This document shows, piece by piece, positions 39,662-51,190 of a stretch of DNA of 64,000 bases. The notes below the pieces were generated by a model. It saw only the letters and a program-made list of their open reading frames with translations, made no database searches and was not told the origin of the DNA. A program made the translations under genes and the position numbers. Where the stretch lies: contig NC_066329.1 of NCBI RefSeq assembly GCF_022539315.1, positions 4,005,072 through 4,069,071 on the forward strand, in the 5' to 3' direction. Source of the stretch: Serinus canaria. Its lineage: Eukaryota > Chordata > Aves > Passeriformes > Fringillidae. Position 1 is the first letter of the stretch. Every line of letters starts with the position of its first letter.

Positions 39662-41236
39662 CTTGTTTTGCTTCAGCACTGGGAAGAAGTTTCCCTTGCC
39701 TGAACACTTGGAGCTGCAGGCACACGTGTTCATCATGTGTATTACCCACTCATGCACCCCAAAATAGCTTAGAAACACACTAACTGCTCCAAAACCTTAG
39801 AGTCATCTCAAAGGTCCTGATAAACATCCTGCAAGTGGGGAGTCTGGAGGAGGAGGAAGATTCCAGTGATGTCCCTGCTGCTCTCAGTCTTTCTTAGACA
39901 CCCCAAACAACTGCAGGGAGAGCTGCTCTCAGCAGACAGCCCCAAAAATCCAGCTCCACAGGAGAGGGAAGGCATTTTCTTCAGCACCCCACTCTCAGCT
40001 CTTAGCTAGGTGGGAAAGACACCCCAGAACTCAGCTCTTAGCCTTGGCTTTGCTGAGCTCCCTGAGCCTCAGCCCTAGCAGCCACCTGGGAAAGCATCCA
40101 AACTCAAACACTGATTCCCAGCCAGAGGAAGTGCCCCAAGAATGGGTTAACACAGCTGAGCACAGGCCAGGGGTGTTGGGTGTCAGTCACCTTAGAGCTT
40201 AATAATCCCATAAACCCAGCAGAGTGCCTCTGGAGCAGCCAGGTCATCCAGGGGATGAGCTGTGCCTGGCAGAGCTGGGACAGGGGGTGGCTGCATGGGG
40301 AGAACCACAGGGCTCAGATCTGGGCTGAAACCAGAACAGGGGGGTCCAAGGAGCCCCCACCATGGAGCCCCCACAGCACTGCTCACCCCAACTCATCCCC
40401 ACTGCTGCCTGTGTCCCACAGCCCCAGCTCAGCAGGGACAGCCCCAGGATGGAGGAGTCACTCCCTCCCACTGGGACACACATGGAAGGGACAGACAGGC
40501 ATTTGAACAGCAGAGATTTTGGTCTAAAGCCAGGAGGTTTGCTTATTTTTGAGGATATCAGTGATTTTTCCCACATGGCTCCTGCATGGCAAAGAAGGGT
40601 CCCAGAAGAAGAGCTGGAGCTGAGGCTGAGCCACAGACAAGCAGAGTTTTTGTCATCAAAAACCCCCAGATTTTGGAGGGGTCTGGTAGCTCACTTAGGG
40701 CATGGACAGAACTTGGGTTTGGTAAAGCCAGGACCAGGTCTAAACCTGGCAAATCAAACCTGGATGGACCCAAACCATGACCCTGTCTAATCTCAGAGCA
40801 AGAAGCCCTGTCTTGAGCAATTTCTGCCTCACACAGGGAAATCAGGGACATTTCCAATGGAGAAAGGGGTTGTCCCTGTGGGACCAAAAAGCCCACATCA
40901 CATCACAAGAGCCTCACTTTCCCCAACAACACCTTGAAACCAGGATGCATCTTTCAGGTTTGCCCCATCCCATCAGAAACCAGCTCTGGGGACTCAGGTA
41001 TCCACCTGGTTCTGTGGAGCTCTTCCCAAATCTGCCTCCAGCAGGATGGAGCCCCTTGCAGCTTGCTGGGAGGAGTTGGAATGCTGAGCACGCCTTCCCG
41101 ACGCTCCCCCTGATTTTCAGAAATTGCATTAAATCAGTATTGCTGCAAATTGCCCTCTTTTTTTGGCACCAGCTTGATGTAAAAAGGAAAACAAATGGAG
41201 TTTTAAAATGCAGCTAATCAAGGAGTTAAAGAGAGG

Positions 41237-41254
41237 TTAATCCTAATGGATTAA
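41237..41254. promoter_or_regulatory. palindromic TAATCC/GGATTA homeodomain pair
   Basis: TTAATCC and GGATTAA form a perfect inverted repeat around TAAT (TTAATCCTAATGGATTAA). TAATCC is the core recognised by K50 homeodomains such as OTX, CRX and PITX. Two facing copies plus a central TAAT core make a strong composite motif. Binding is inferred. Confidence 0.35.
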
Positions 41255-41744
41255 TCAACTTGCAGGAGGATGGGAAGGAGGCTTAGGTGAGAAGGAGCAG
41301 AGAAGCAGCCAAATCTGCCAGAGGTGATGGAAAGGTTCAGGGGGAGCATGGAGACAGTGGTGATATTCCTTCCCATGCATCCAGCATGGGGACCACAGAG
41401 GAAGAATGTGTCCTGGACTTGGGGATATCTTCCCTGAGAAAGCAGAGTCCTCCCTGGATCTGTCATCATCCCCTGAGGAGAAGGGTGAGGAGTGTTTGCC
41501 ATCACCACCCTCAGCTACAGAAACCAAGAGGCGACAAAACCCAGCATGTGGGGAGGCCCTGTCTGGTGCAGAACCCTGGATGGGATTGAGAAAGGGATTT
41601 TGAACAGAGCAAAGCCATCCCAAGGCTTTCAACCACTGTCTGCACCCACCAGGCCTGCCCTGACCCCCCTGCAGTGTCCAGCCACCAAATCAAACCATCC
41701 TCCTGCCCAAACCATCAGCATCCTCCTCCCAGCACAAAGCCTCT

Positions 41745-41945
41745 TTCTTGGCAGCTAATTGGGCTTAGGCTTAAGAAAGGTTTGAACATCATTAGTGGCA
41801 GCAAGCAAGGAGGTTTAAAGCAGGTTATTAATGATATACACACTGTATACAGCAGCATAATCGCCCCCCAAAAATATTAGATCCATTAAGTATCATTATC
41901 AAGGCCTGGAGCTAATCATTTAAGCTTAATGAAGCCAATACATTT
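41745..41945. promoter_or_regulatory. candidate conserved AT-rich element
   Basis: A non-repetitive AT-rich island in GC-rich surroundings, with homeodomain-like cores (GCTAATTGGG, CATTAGTGG, TTATTAATGATA, CTAATCATTTAAGC, TTAATGAAGC). It has no open frame and no transposon similarity. It resembles a distal enhancer, but conservation is not demonstrable here. Confidence 0.28.
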
Positions 41946-42154
41946 CTGCAGCACTGGCAGCAGGGCTGATCCCTCAGAGGGAGGTGGCAGCCAGGGAAGG
42001 CTCGAGCAGTGCTGTCCCTGCAGCTTCACTGCCCTGCTGGCTCGGGCTCTATGTTGCCCAGAGCTGAGCCCCCTTCCAGGTGCTCTCAGAAGTGATTCAT
42101 TCTCTTCAGCATCAACCTTTTGCTTGGGCAGCTGGAAGATCTTCTGCTCAATGA

Positions 42155-42265
42155 CCACAGAATGGTTTGGAAGGGAAAGAACCTTGAAGACCTTCTGATT
42201 CCATGGGCAGGAACATCTTCCACCAGGCTGCTGAGAGCCCCATCCAGCCCGACCCTGGCAGGGCA
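42155..42265 (-). mobile_element. CR1 LINE 3' fragment, minus orientation
   Basis: The plus strand reads CACAGAATGGTTTGGAAGGG, then CTTCTGATTCCATGGGCAGG, CCACCAGGCTGCT and GAGCCCCATCCAGCC. This is the antisense of a CR1 3' UTR, so the element points to the minus strand. It is about 110 bp, diverged and inactive. Confidence 0.8.
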
Positions 42266-42744
42266 CTCATCCCACACCTCCCTCCTCTCCTTGTTTTGAG
42301 CAGTTTTCTCTTTGGAGGCCAGAGCAGAAATGATTTGGAGCCGAGGTGGCTGTGATGATCTCACTGCTAATTATGCAGAGAAGTCATTTTGCTGTGGCTG
42401 TGGTGATGAAGTGATAGGAGAGCAGCAGAACCCCACAGCCACTCTGTGCATTGCAAACTGAACAGAAATAAACCCCAAAGTGAGCAAACCCCACACCCTG
42501 ACCTCTGTGAGCTGCTGTGGGGGCTGTGCTGCCCCCAAACCCACTGCAATTAGGGACAGGCAGCTCAGGCTGGGACTCAATTCAAAATGCCATCAGCTCC
42601 ACTCTCCTCCTTGTCCATGTGTGTTTTCCAGCCTGGGCCAGCAGTGGGATCATTGCTGCAGCAGGACTCGCCATCATTTCAAAGGGGAGCTGGGGATTAG
42701 CAGCATCCTTATTAAAACCACTCACTCACACCTCATTTTACCTT

Positions 42745-42815
42745 CCCACTGGAGATGATTTAGCTTGATTTATTCTAATTAGTTGTAATTTATTGTTTTA
42801 ATGAGCTCTTCTGCA
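42745..42815. promoter_or_regulatory. homeodomain-site cluster
   Basis: A short AT-rich patch with TCTAATTAGTTG, GTAATTTATTG and TTTTAATGAGC in about 60 bases, inside GC-rich DNA. It may be part of a regulatory element. Motif presence is the only evidence. Confidence 0.2.
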
Positions 42816-45800
42816 GGCTTTTTGTGCTTCATAACCACCCTCCTTGGCTGCTACAATGCATTTCAAGGAGGTCTTTTAATAAGGAAAGGTTTCCAAGGCT
42901 GCCTCGGATAGGGAGGTTTTTGTTGGAGTATGAAAGAATCAAAATTAAGCCAGAATTTTCCTCTCCTCCAGGATGGGTTTGCTGGGGAGCATCTGGCTGG
43001 GAGCAGGAGGCTGCTCTTCAGCACTTCACCCAAATGGCATGAGTCTCCTTAATTATCAGCAGCATTTGCAACTGGGTTTAAAGATTGACTAAAGAAAACA
43101 AATAGGAGAAAACTCTCCTTCACCTGCCTGCAGCTCCTGAGCAGGGAATTTGGGCCTGGAAGGTGCTGCTGCCTAGAGGCAGCTGCAATTCCATGGATAG
43201 CTCAGGGATGCTCAACACCAGGGTGACCCACACTGCCCACCCAGGAGGGTCTGTGCTGCAGCACAGGGTCTGTCCTGGTCCAGGACACGATGTTTTATAA
43301 TAATCAGCATTGCTTTACCCACAGAGATCTCTCCTCCCCTCCCCTCTGCTGGGATGGGTGAAGCTGCAGGAACTTCTTGATCTTCCCAGGGGTGGCTGGG
43401 CCATTTTGTGGCTTTCCAACCTTTAATTTGTAAGGAAGAGAAAGGCCATCTGCTCAGGTGGGTTATTTCTGTGACATTGGGTTCTTCCATTAGAAAGAAA
43501 ATAAAGTTTTTGCTTCTCTGTCCCCACGGACATCACATGGCCAAGTTCCCTTTGGAGACATCCAAAATAAAGCAGATGAGATTTGCTTTGCAAGTAGAGA
43601 GAAAAACTTCATGAAAGCAAAACCTCCAAAGGAGGAGAAACTCCCAAAGAGAAACATGAAAACCCCCAAATGGCTTCAGCTACAGCAGAGAAACACCTGG
43701 GTGGTTACAGGATATTTTCTCAGAGAAAAGGGACTGGCTTGAACTGAAGCAGCTGAGATTTGTGTGAGAAATGGTGAGAAACCCTTGGGGAGCCAGGGAT
43801 GCTCCAGAGGGCCCTGGGAAGGGAAAACTCCTGGAAGTGTTACAGCAAATCCCCTGTGCAAACCCAGATGGAGGAGCAGGAGCAGGAACAGCTGCCAAGA
43901 GAGAGCCTGGAGAGCTGCACGTGGCCTGGGGGGCCAGGGGAGCTCTGCAGCCCCAGGGACTGAGGAGGAGGATGCTGGAGGAAGTCAGGCTGGGCTCCTG
44001 CACGTGCAGAGGCTCCCAGAGGGGCTGGAAAGCACAAACAACCCCGTGAAACACAAAGGGTACCCCAGGGCACCCCAGGACCCCACAGGGAGCAATGAGA
44101 GACATCAAGGGCATCCCAGCCAGGGTGTCCATGGGCACCATGAGTTAGTGAGGGTGATGCCCCCTAGAGCAGGATGGACACAGCTCTGGGAGCTGCTGTG
44201 CTGGCCACAGCTCTGCCCAGCCACCTCCTGCTCCTGTCACAGGGGATGGGCAGCTGGAAAATCAGATGAACCCCGTTCTTCTAGGAGAAGGGATGGGGTC
44301 TCTGGAGGTGCCTGGTGGATCTGGACAGCTCTGGAGCTTCTTGTGGATTATTTACCCAGCTCCACATGCTGCCAAACAAAATAAATCAATTCAGCTTTTG
44401 CTTCCATTTTAGGAAAATAAATCCTCTGGGACATGCTGGGAACTGGTGCCCTGCTGGGAGCCACGTGCTCCCCAGCCCTGGTGGGATGGAAGCAGGACTC
44501 GGACCCCCTTGGGCCCACTGCCCCATGTCCCTGCCTTGCAGGGGGCAGGTGGAGCTCCACAGCTTCCCTGGCAGCTTGGGACAGAGAGCAGGACACAGGC
44601 AGGAGGTTTACTGAGCCTCCTGGCACCCAGCTGCCTGCAGAGCTCTCCCACGGCTTGGGTGACCTTATCCTTATCTCCTCACGTCCTTCAGCCCCTCACA
44701 GTTGGAGCAGCAGGGCCTCCAAGGGCAGTTTCCCATGATGGAGCCCCTTATCTCATGTGCTGAGCCCTCCCCACCAGCCCATTCCAGCCCTGTGTTGGCA
44801 GCCCTGGGAATCACCCACTTGTGCTGCGGGAGGGATCACCAAAAATTTAACCCAAACCTAAAAAAAGCTGCATGGACCACCCACATTTCCCTCCAGCTGC
44901 CCAGGAGAGCTTTGCTGGCACTCCTCAGAGGGAACCTTGCAAGCTCATGGTCCTGAGATGCATCAGGAACTGCTGGATTTCCTCCTGAGCCCCAACCCCA
45001 GAATGGCTCTCCTGGAACAGGCACTCTCCTTTCTCCTGCCCCACCAGGGCCAGGTACAAACTGCCCAGCATTCACCTACTTAATCCCACCAGCTCTGTCA
45101 GATGTGGTTGTGTATCTGATCAGAACTGGCTTCTTAGAAAATAAAATCTTCCAAGCACCTCCTGTCTCCTCCCCACCCGGGATGCTGTGCTGGCAGCAGC
45201 GTGTGGAAGGCCAGATTAGGATGGTTCCTCTGTCTCCTTCAGCAGTGAAAATCATTTGGTCTTTGATGATGTGGATGTTGGTGAGTCTAATGCTGCTCCA
45301 GGAGAAAGCAGGGAGCACTGTCCTCCTGGAAGGAGGGGGACAGGGCTGGCAGAGAGGTGCTGCTGTGGCTGGGCTGCCCCATGCAGTGGGAATTGCTGAC
45401 AATCACAACCCTGCCCTTTCTCCCTGGAGTGAGAGAGGTCCCAAAATGCAAAGCCAGGATCTCAGCCCCTCCTGGGCTCCCTCAGGCAGCCCCAGGGTCA
45501 GATCCACCCTCAGGGTGCCCTCAGTCAGAGCCTGCACCATCCCTTAGATCTGTGCCAAGCCATGGACACACGTGACGTGGAACTGCCCAAACCACAGATG
45601 GGATGTCACTGCAGAGTGGCCTCCAGTGCTCTGTGCTGTGGGGCTGGAGCCTCCAAACCAACACTTCACACATGAGGGAGGGTGAGCAAACTGCTCCCAG
45701 TGCCCAGCAGCCCCAGCTCTGCTCCCCTGGGAGCCCAGAAATGCACAGATCCCACCCCCTCTCCTCAGACACGGAGGGGAGAGGCAGGTGCAGAAGTGCC

Positions 45801-45879
45801 CCAGCCTTTCCAAACCAATTTTTGCATTTGCAGAAACACCACCAGGGATTGCTTGTTTAAAACCTCCTTTGCAGGGATA

Positions 45880-46175
45880 ATCAGATCATACTTGAGAAGA
45901 GCCTCGGGATCTCCAGTTACAATTATTTCATTAGGATGTGATGCTCCAGACCATCCAAGAGCTTGGGGAGCTGCTGTCTGCACAGGCCCAAGCACGCTGC
46001 CCATGGAAGAGGTCCTTAGTGCTAATTGCCAGTGCCAACCCCAGCCATTAGGAAATTATTGCTAATGCAGCTGACAACAGCTTTTATAAGACTCTATTAA
46101 GGAATTCATCAGAAAGCAGAACCAAATAAAGCAAAAAGCTATTAAAGAAAAACAAAACTCACCCCCAAACTGCAG
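45880..46175. promoter_or_regulatory. candidate conserved non-coding element upstream of the HSPB8 3' end
   Basis: AT-rich complex sequence between GC-rich flanks, with GGGATAATCAGATC, ACAATTATTTCATTAGG, GTGCTAATTGCC, CCATTAGGAAATTATTGC and TTTATAAGACTCTATTAAGG. Several homeodomain and MEF2-like words fall within 300 bases. It has no coding frame. It is a candidate enhancer about 1.5 kb beyond the HSPB8 poly(A) site. Confidence 0.28.
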
Positions 46176-47579
46176 GATCAGCAGGAACAAGAGCAGGAGC
46201 TGTTGTGTGAATGCAGCAGCCCCAGAGCAGAGCCTGGAGCTCCCTTTGTCCCAACGCTGGTGTTGCATCAGCCTGGGGCCCTCCCCAAATACCCTGGGAT
46301 GGCAGAGTGGCTCACCTGTGGCTCATTCCCCCCTGGCAGCTCCCCATGGAGTCACAGCTGGTCCCCTGCACCTGCAGCCCTGCTCAGGGAACCATCCTGT
46401 GCCAGACAGGGGTGCAGGGCCAGGATATGGGGGCAGGGACATCCAGCCAGGGTGCTGGGCCTGAGTGTGTCCCCAGGAACCCCTGGGATCCTTCTGTGAA
46501 AGGGGAAAAAAAATGAGGTTGGGCCTGGGGATATTTCTTCTAAAGTCTGACAAAAATAACTCTCTGAAGGGGTGAGGAAGAGGAAGGACAGTTTGTGCTG
46601 GGGAGGTGTCACCCACAGGGCCTGACGGCTCCAAGTGGCACAAGGACACAGGGCTGGAGCTGTGACTCATGACTTTTTGGCGTTCCATGCCGGTGTGGGT
46701 ATCACATTTCGGGGATTATATTTTATTCATAAAAATTGCTGTGCTCACAGCCCTGCCTGGCACAGCCAGAGAGGCTGAGCTTGGGGCTGGCTGTGCTCTG
46801 CACCATCCAGGCCGGGGTCCCAGCTCTGGAGCAGCTGCTGGAAGTGAAATATAATCTGCACAGCTGGGTGAGAGTGCCCAGGTTCCCCTGCACGACCTGG
46901 ACCTGGTGGCACACAGTGCTGGGCCAGGGCTGGCAGCACGTGGTGGGTGTTGTTGGTAACCACCTCCCAAAGGAGCCAGAGTGAACATGTGAGGCTGTAT
47001 TTTTAACTCTGAGGTCCTGGTGACATGGAAAACTGGGTGCCTGGCCCAGGTGCTGCACAGATTGATGGAAAATTTCCTCCCTCAGCAGCTGGGCTTTGCT
47101 AAGCCCAGGCCCTGCAGTGGGTTTGCAAATGGGGCTTTGCCCCCAGGAATGGTTTCAAGGCTGTGCCCAGAACCCAGCAGACACCATTTGCCATTCCTCT
47201 GGGAAGTGCTTCCCTGTGGAGCTGCAGGTGGGGAGCTGGCATGGTGGGATGGAGGTGGGATGGGGCAAACCCAACCTTCCCATCTCACAGCCTGGTTTAG
47301 CATTCCCAAGCAGGAGGAACATTTTCATCCCGCTGAGGGGCTGAGGCCGGGATGAGCCCATGGTCCTTGCCAGGCCTGATGCCTCCCCAGCTCAGTGTGA
47401 GCTGGAACTTGGAATTCCCCCATCAGTGCAGGCATCCCACACATCTCTCTCATCCTTGCCTTCATGGGGGTGACCTGTGCCAAGCTGGGAGGTGGCACAC
47501 GGTGACATTCCCCTTGTCCCCACCACCCTCCCGCAGCCCTACGCCCGCCCCACCGGCTCAGCCGAGACAAGCAGAGGCT

Positions 47580-48146
47580 AAGAACATCAACTGGGTTTTA
47601 TTCCTCAGGTCTGACAAGTAAAAGCACAAATTCTCTTTGGAAATAAGGAAAAAAAAAAAACCAACACCAAAACCCCAAACCAACGTTCAAAGCACGCAGA
47701 CCGTGGATGGAGGCCACGCCGCCAGACGCGTGTCCTTCGCAGAGATGTAGTTTAAAAAAAAAAAAACAAACAACTCATGGAGGAGGAAAGACACAGAGCT
47801 ACAGATTTCCATGTCAATTTTAAAGAAAAAAAACAGGCCCTTTTTTTGCTATCGTTATAAATATCCCATCCGAGCGACTCGGAACAAACAATACCCATAA
47901 GGAGGAGCATCCTTTCTGCTTGGCCCCGTGGGCACAAAATCTCTACCGGCACCTCAGAGCGCTAGGAGCCCTCAGGGGCGGTGGCCTGGCACCCGGTGTG
48001 TGCCCCGGCTCTCAGCTGGGGTGGCGGGTGCTGCCATCCCTGCGAGCGGCACCCGTCACCCTTGCCCGAGGCTGTCAGGACGCCGCGCCGCAGGGACCGG
48101 GGAGCGGGGGAAGGGGACAAGGGACGGGGGTGCCGCGGGTGGCTGC
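47580..48146 (-). other. HSPB8: HSPB8 3' UTR
   Basis: Sequence between the stop codon (48149-48147) and the AATAAA signal at 47602-47597. The proximal part is GC-rich and C-rich, the distal part U-rich with several T runs on the sense strand. The exact cleavage point is not visible. About 15-20 bases past the signal is assumed. Confidence 0.7.
47597..47602 (-). terminator. HSPB8: HSPB8 poly(A) signal AATAAA
   Basis: On the minus strand GGAATAAAACCC lies about 545 bases after the HSPB8 stop codon and is followed by a GT/T-rich stretch (TTGATGTTCTT). This is the arrangement of a functional cleavage and polyadenylation site, and I saw no clear earlier AATAAA in the UTR. Confidence 0.75.
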
Positions 48147-48306
48147 TCAGGTGCAGGTGGCCTCCTGGCTCTCGACGGGGATCTCGCTGCCGCTGCTGCC
48201 CTCGCCGTACTGCTGGTAGGGGGGGATCTGGGGCGCCTCGATGATCAGCAGCCCCTCCGGGGACAAGGAGGCGAACACCGTGATGGGATCCACCTCGTAG
48301 GGCAGC
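48147..48306 (-). CDS. HSPB8: HSPB8 exon 3 (coding part)
   Basis: Begins after CCCCCCTGCAG and encodes [30 protein letters not shown] and the C-terminal tail to SQEATCT, then TGA at 48149-48147. It completes the last strands of the alpha-crystallin fold. Confidence 0.96.
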
Positions 48307-50690
48307 CTGCAGGGGGGCAGGAAAGACGCCGTGGGTTAGGATGCAGCATCCCGGGCGGATCCCCACCCTTGGACCCCCAGCGGTGCCGAGGCAGCAGTCC
48401 CGGCGCCCCGGCAAAGCCCCTGTTATTACTGGAGCGCCTGGGAATGTGCGGGGGATATTTCGAGCGGGCTCCTGGCCGGCCTGGCCCCCGCGGGAGCTCT
48501 GTTTAATCTCCGCGGCAGATGTGTTTGACGGGATGTCAGCGCCGCTTGTGCCGCGCGGGGCAGGAGTAAATCCCGGCCGGCGCAGCCCGCGTCAGCCGCC
48601 AGCCTTGCCCGTAAAAGGAGCCCGAGCGCCCAGCAGCAGCGAGCGGGGCTCGCCCCAGCGTTCCCGTGGGAGTTCGGGATGCACAGGGCTCCTCCAGGGT
48701 GGAAAAGCAAAGCCGAGCTGCTGCCAGCCGAGGAAACCCTTCCCATGCCCTGGGCTTTGATGCTTTTCCCTGTTAACCGTGCGAGCCCCGCGGGTGGGAT
48801 CTGCCCCCCACATCGGTCGGGGCTCGCCTTTGCGGTTGTTGTTGCCAAAGCGAGCCGCGGGTGAGTCACCGCGATAGCGATCTCACTGACATCATGGAGA
48901 TGCGGGGATATGCCGGGATGTGCTCCGGGGCCGGCGGTGGAGCCCGCCCGCCGTGCCCCGCTGCTCCCCGGGGACGCCTCCTCCCCGCTCCCCTCCTGTC
49001 CCCGGCCCCAGACGCAGCCCCGGGCATGAAGAAGACTGACTGAGCGCCTCAAAAAAGGCCTCGTCCTCCTTCCCTTCCCTTGGGAAATCACTCTGTGGCC
49101 CGGCCCGGCCGGGCAGGTGCTGCAGAAGGGCAGATTTTGGGGTAGAAACAGTCCCTGCGTGTGTGAGCTGGGGCACGGGGACTGGCAGAGCTCGGCCGGG
49201 CCGACCGGTACCTACTGGATTTTCTTGGTGAAGTTCTTGGAGACGATCCCTCCTTCCACCTGCTGCTCCTCGTGTTTGCCTGCAGGGAAGGCCAACACCC
49301 CACATCAGCATCTTACCATTATTTTTTCCCCAACAAACAACAACAACTAAACCAAACAGGAGTTTTCCGAGCAGCTGTTTCCCTGCCCCAGCAAAAACTC
49401 TTCCTCTGGGGAGGGCTCAGGAAGCCTCTCCATGTGGGGCAGGAGATGCTAGACACAGCACAGCCACATTTCCAGTGGAAAACTGGGGTCGCACAGGCTG
49501 CCAAGAGCTGGGGCTTAAGAAAATAAACAAATAATGAAACCATTGTAGGTGGCAGCATCCCCCTTGGCCTCGCTCCCAAGGATGGGCTCCTTTCCACCCC
49601 TCTGTCAGGCTGGGGGTCCCTGTACCTGGAGCATCAGGCAGAGGCTGCCTGGACCCCCCTGACCTGTGGCTTCCCCCTGTGCTGCAGTGAGCTCCAAACA
49701 AACACTCAGGGCTGTGTCAGGTGGCAGCCCCCAGCCCTCCCTGGTGATCCCAGCCCGGAGGACCCAGAGACAATGGGGAATGTCAGTGTCAGCCTGATGG
49801 GACACCGAGGGCAGTCATGGGCACCCCACAAGTGCTGGACCCCACACCCACTGTTCCCGACATTGACTTTTCAGGGACGCGTTTCTGGCCGACTCAGCCG
49901 GGCTGGGCTGGGGGCTGTGAGCAGCTGCTCCTTTCCTCCCAGCCTCTCCCTCGGCCCCTTTAAAGGGAATCTCCCTCCGAGCCGACCTCACCCTGGCTAT
50001 AATTAACCGAGCAGAGCTGGGGCCCCTCTTGGCTGCTGGCTCAGGGTGCTGCCAGCCAGGGCAGAAAGCAGGGAGATTTACCCCAAAGGACACGTGTCCT
50101 TTCTCATTCTGGCAGCAAACCACCATGGCTTGTGAGCCAGATCCCCCCCGTGAACCCAAACTGCCTCTGGAGATGCCCCAAAGCCCTGCTGCAGCCCTCC
50201 CCTGCTCCCAAGCAGGGGGTTCTGCCGCCGCCTTAAAACAAAGGCGATTTTGGCATTTTGCAGCGATTCCTGGAGCTGGCAGTGCCACCTCCCCAGTGCC
50301 TTGGCTCTCACCTGACACCTCGACGTAGCCATCCTTGGTTTTGACCGTCAGCTCCTCGGGTTTGAAGCTGTGCACGTTGACACACACCTTCCAGGGCTCG
50401 CGGGGGAAGGGCGCGGGGCTGCGGCTCTCGGGGTACCCCCCGAAGTGGGTGCCGTAGGCGGGGGCCATGGGGGGCGTGCGGCCCAGGCCGGCGCGCAGGG
50501 GGCCCGGCCAGGTGGTGGTGAGCCGGGGCCGAGCCCAGTCGGGCCAGTCCGCCGTCAGATCCCCGGGGAAGGGCGACAAGCCGAAGTCATCGTCCAGCAG
50601 GCGCGAGGTCAGGCCGGGCTCCCGGAAAGGGTCGCGGAGGCTGCGCCTGCCGGGATAATGGCAGGAGAAGGGCATCTGGCTATCGGCCAT
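48147..50690 (-). CDS. HSPB8: HSPB8 (HSP22), small heat shock protein, complete, three exons
   Basis: The spliced reading frame joins 50690-50312, 49279-49216 and 48306-48147 (603 nt) into a 200-residue protein, close to the 196 of human HSPB8. It starts [13 protein letters not shown], the hallmark HSPB8 N-terminus. A tryptophan-rich DWPDWARPR motif lies at 48-56. The alpha-crystallin domain begins at about 98 ([17 protein letters not shown]) and continues through FTKKIQLPYEVDP to [12 protein letters not shown] near 173-184. The tail ends SQEATCT with no IXI motif, as known for this family. K145 corresponds by offset to human K141, the lysine altered in inherited motor neuropathy, and it is intact. 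The known role is an ATP-independent chaperone that works with BAG3 and HSP70 in selective autophagy, in the cytosol of muscle and neurons. Introns are 1032 and 909 bp with GT-AG ends. SRRM4 lies upstream in the same direction, as in other vertebrates. Confidence 0.97.
48400..49100. promoter_or_regulatory. CpG-rich island in HSPB8 intron 2
   Basis: Dense CpG (for example GCCGCGCGGGG, CCGGCCGGCGCAGCCCGCGTC, GAGCCGCGGGTGAG) across most of the intron, far denser than intron 1. It could be a secondary promoter or an intragenic enhancer. No open frame with recognisable homology accompanies it. Confidence 0.45.
49216..49279 (-). CDS. HSPB8: HSPB8 exon 2
   Basis: A 64-nt exon behind the acceptor TTCCCTGCAG. 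It encodes [20 protein letters not shown] in the middle of the alpha-crystallin domain, including the lysine pair at 145-146. Donor is ATCCA|GTAGGT. Phases at both ends fit exons 1 and 3. Confidence 0.96.
50312..50690 (-). CDS. HSPB8: HSPB8 exon 1 (coding part)
   Basis: ATG at 50690-50688 is the first in the recognised HSPB8 frame. The exon encodes residues 1-126 plus the first base of the next codon. It ends VEVSG with the donor GTGTCAG|GTGAGAGC. Reading on into the intron would give an unrelated tail, which shows that the donor is needed. Confidence 0.96.
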
Positions 50691-51165
50691 GGCTTCTTTC
50701 GGAGGGCTCTGAGCGTCTCCCCGGGGCTCTCACACGGAGCCTCAGCCTCTGTGTGGCTGCTCCTGGCTGCAAACTTCCCCCGGGAGCCGGTCCCGGAGGA
50801 GACGCATCCACCCCGGGTGGGACGCGGGTGCGCGGGGACGGTCCCTCCTTCCCGGCACCAGGTGAAGGATGAGGAGAAAATCAATTCGGGCTGAATCACC
50901 GGGAGCTGGAGGAGCGCAGGAAGGACGGAGGGAGCTCTCTGGCCGCGAGAAAACGCTTCCTGTCTGGCTGCAATCCCAGGACTGGGGAGAGGAAAATAAA
51001 ACTTCTTGTCAGGAGAGAGAAAAAAAAAAAATAAACCCAAATATCCTGAGATTAAAAAGCTTCTCTCTCACTTCTCACTCTCCAGCACTTTATGTGCAAC
51101 TTTCCCTGCTGCTCCTGGGTGAGAGCTGCAATAAATGCCAGAGCCTGGAGCCCAGAAACTTCTCT
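50691..51165 (-). other. HSPB8: HSPB8 5' UTR (inferred)
   Basis: Runs from the TATA-predicted start near 51165 to the ATG at 50690, about 475 bases, assuming no UTR intron. The sequence is moderately GC-rich, with a poly(T) stretch on the sense strand around 51020-51031. The transcription start is inferred from the TATA box only. Confidence 0.45.
51155..51162 (-). promoter_or_regulatory. HSPB8: heat-shock-element-like palindrome GAAGTTTC
   Basis: On the minus strand AGAGAAGTTTCTGG contains facing GAA and TTC units with a two-base gap, the minimal HSF1 dimer pattern (nGAAnnTTCn). It lies about 30 bases downstream of the TATA box, at the probable start site. A third adjacent unit is not clear, so this is a weak element, though its place at a heat shock gene start is suggestive. 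Confidence 0.35.
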
Positions 51166-51190
51166 AACCTTCCAGCCGTTGGGCGAGTAC

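Larger units (their letters stand above)
29000..47575. other. GC-richer gene-free stretch between unidentified DNA and HSPB8
   Basis: From about 29 kb onward, base composition shifts to GC-rich sequence with many CTG, CAG and CCC-rich words. The longer open frames in this stretch (up to 217 codons near 37.1-37.8 kb) overlap each other on both strands, lack recognisable domains and reflect low stop-codon density. The stretch contains CR1 fragments, T and A homopolymers, a 22-bp tandem repeat and several AT-rich islands listed separately. Confidence 0.5.

Noticed and set aside
49815..50690. A single-exon 291-residue HSPB8 reading frame
   Set aside because: The frame after residue 127 is intron read-through. 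Splicing to the exons at 49279 and 48306 restores the full alpha-crystallin domain.
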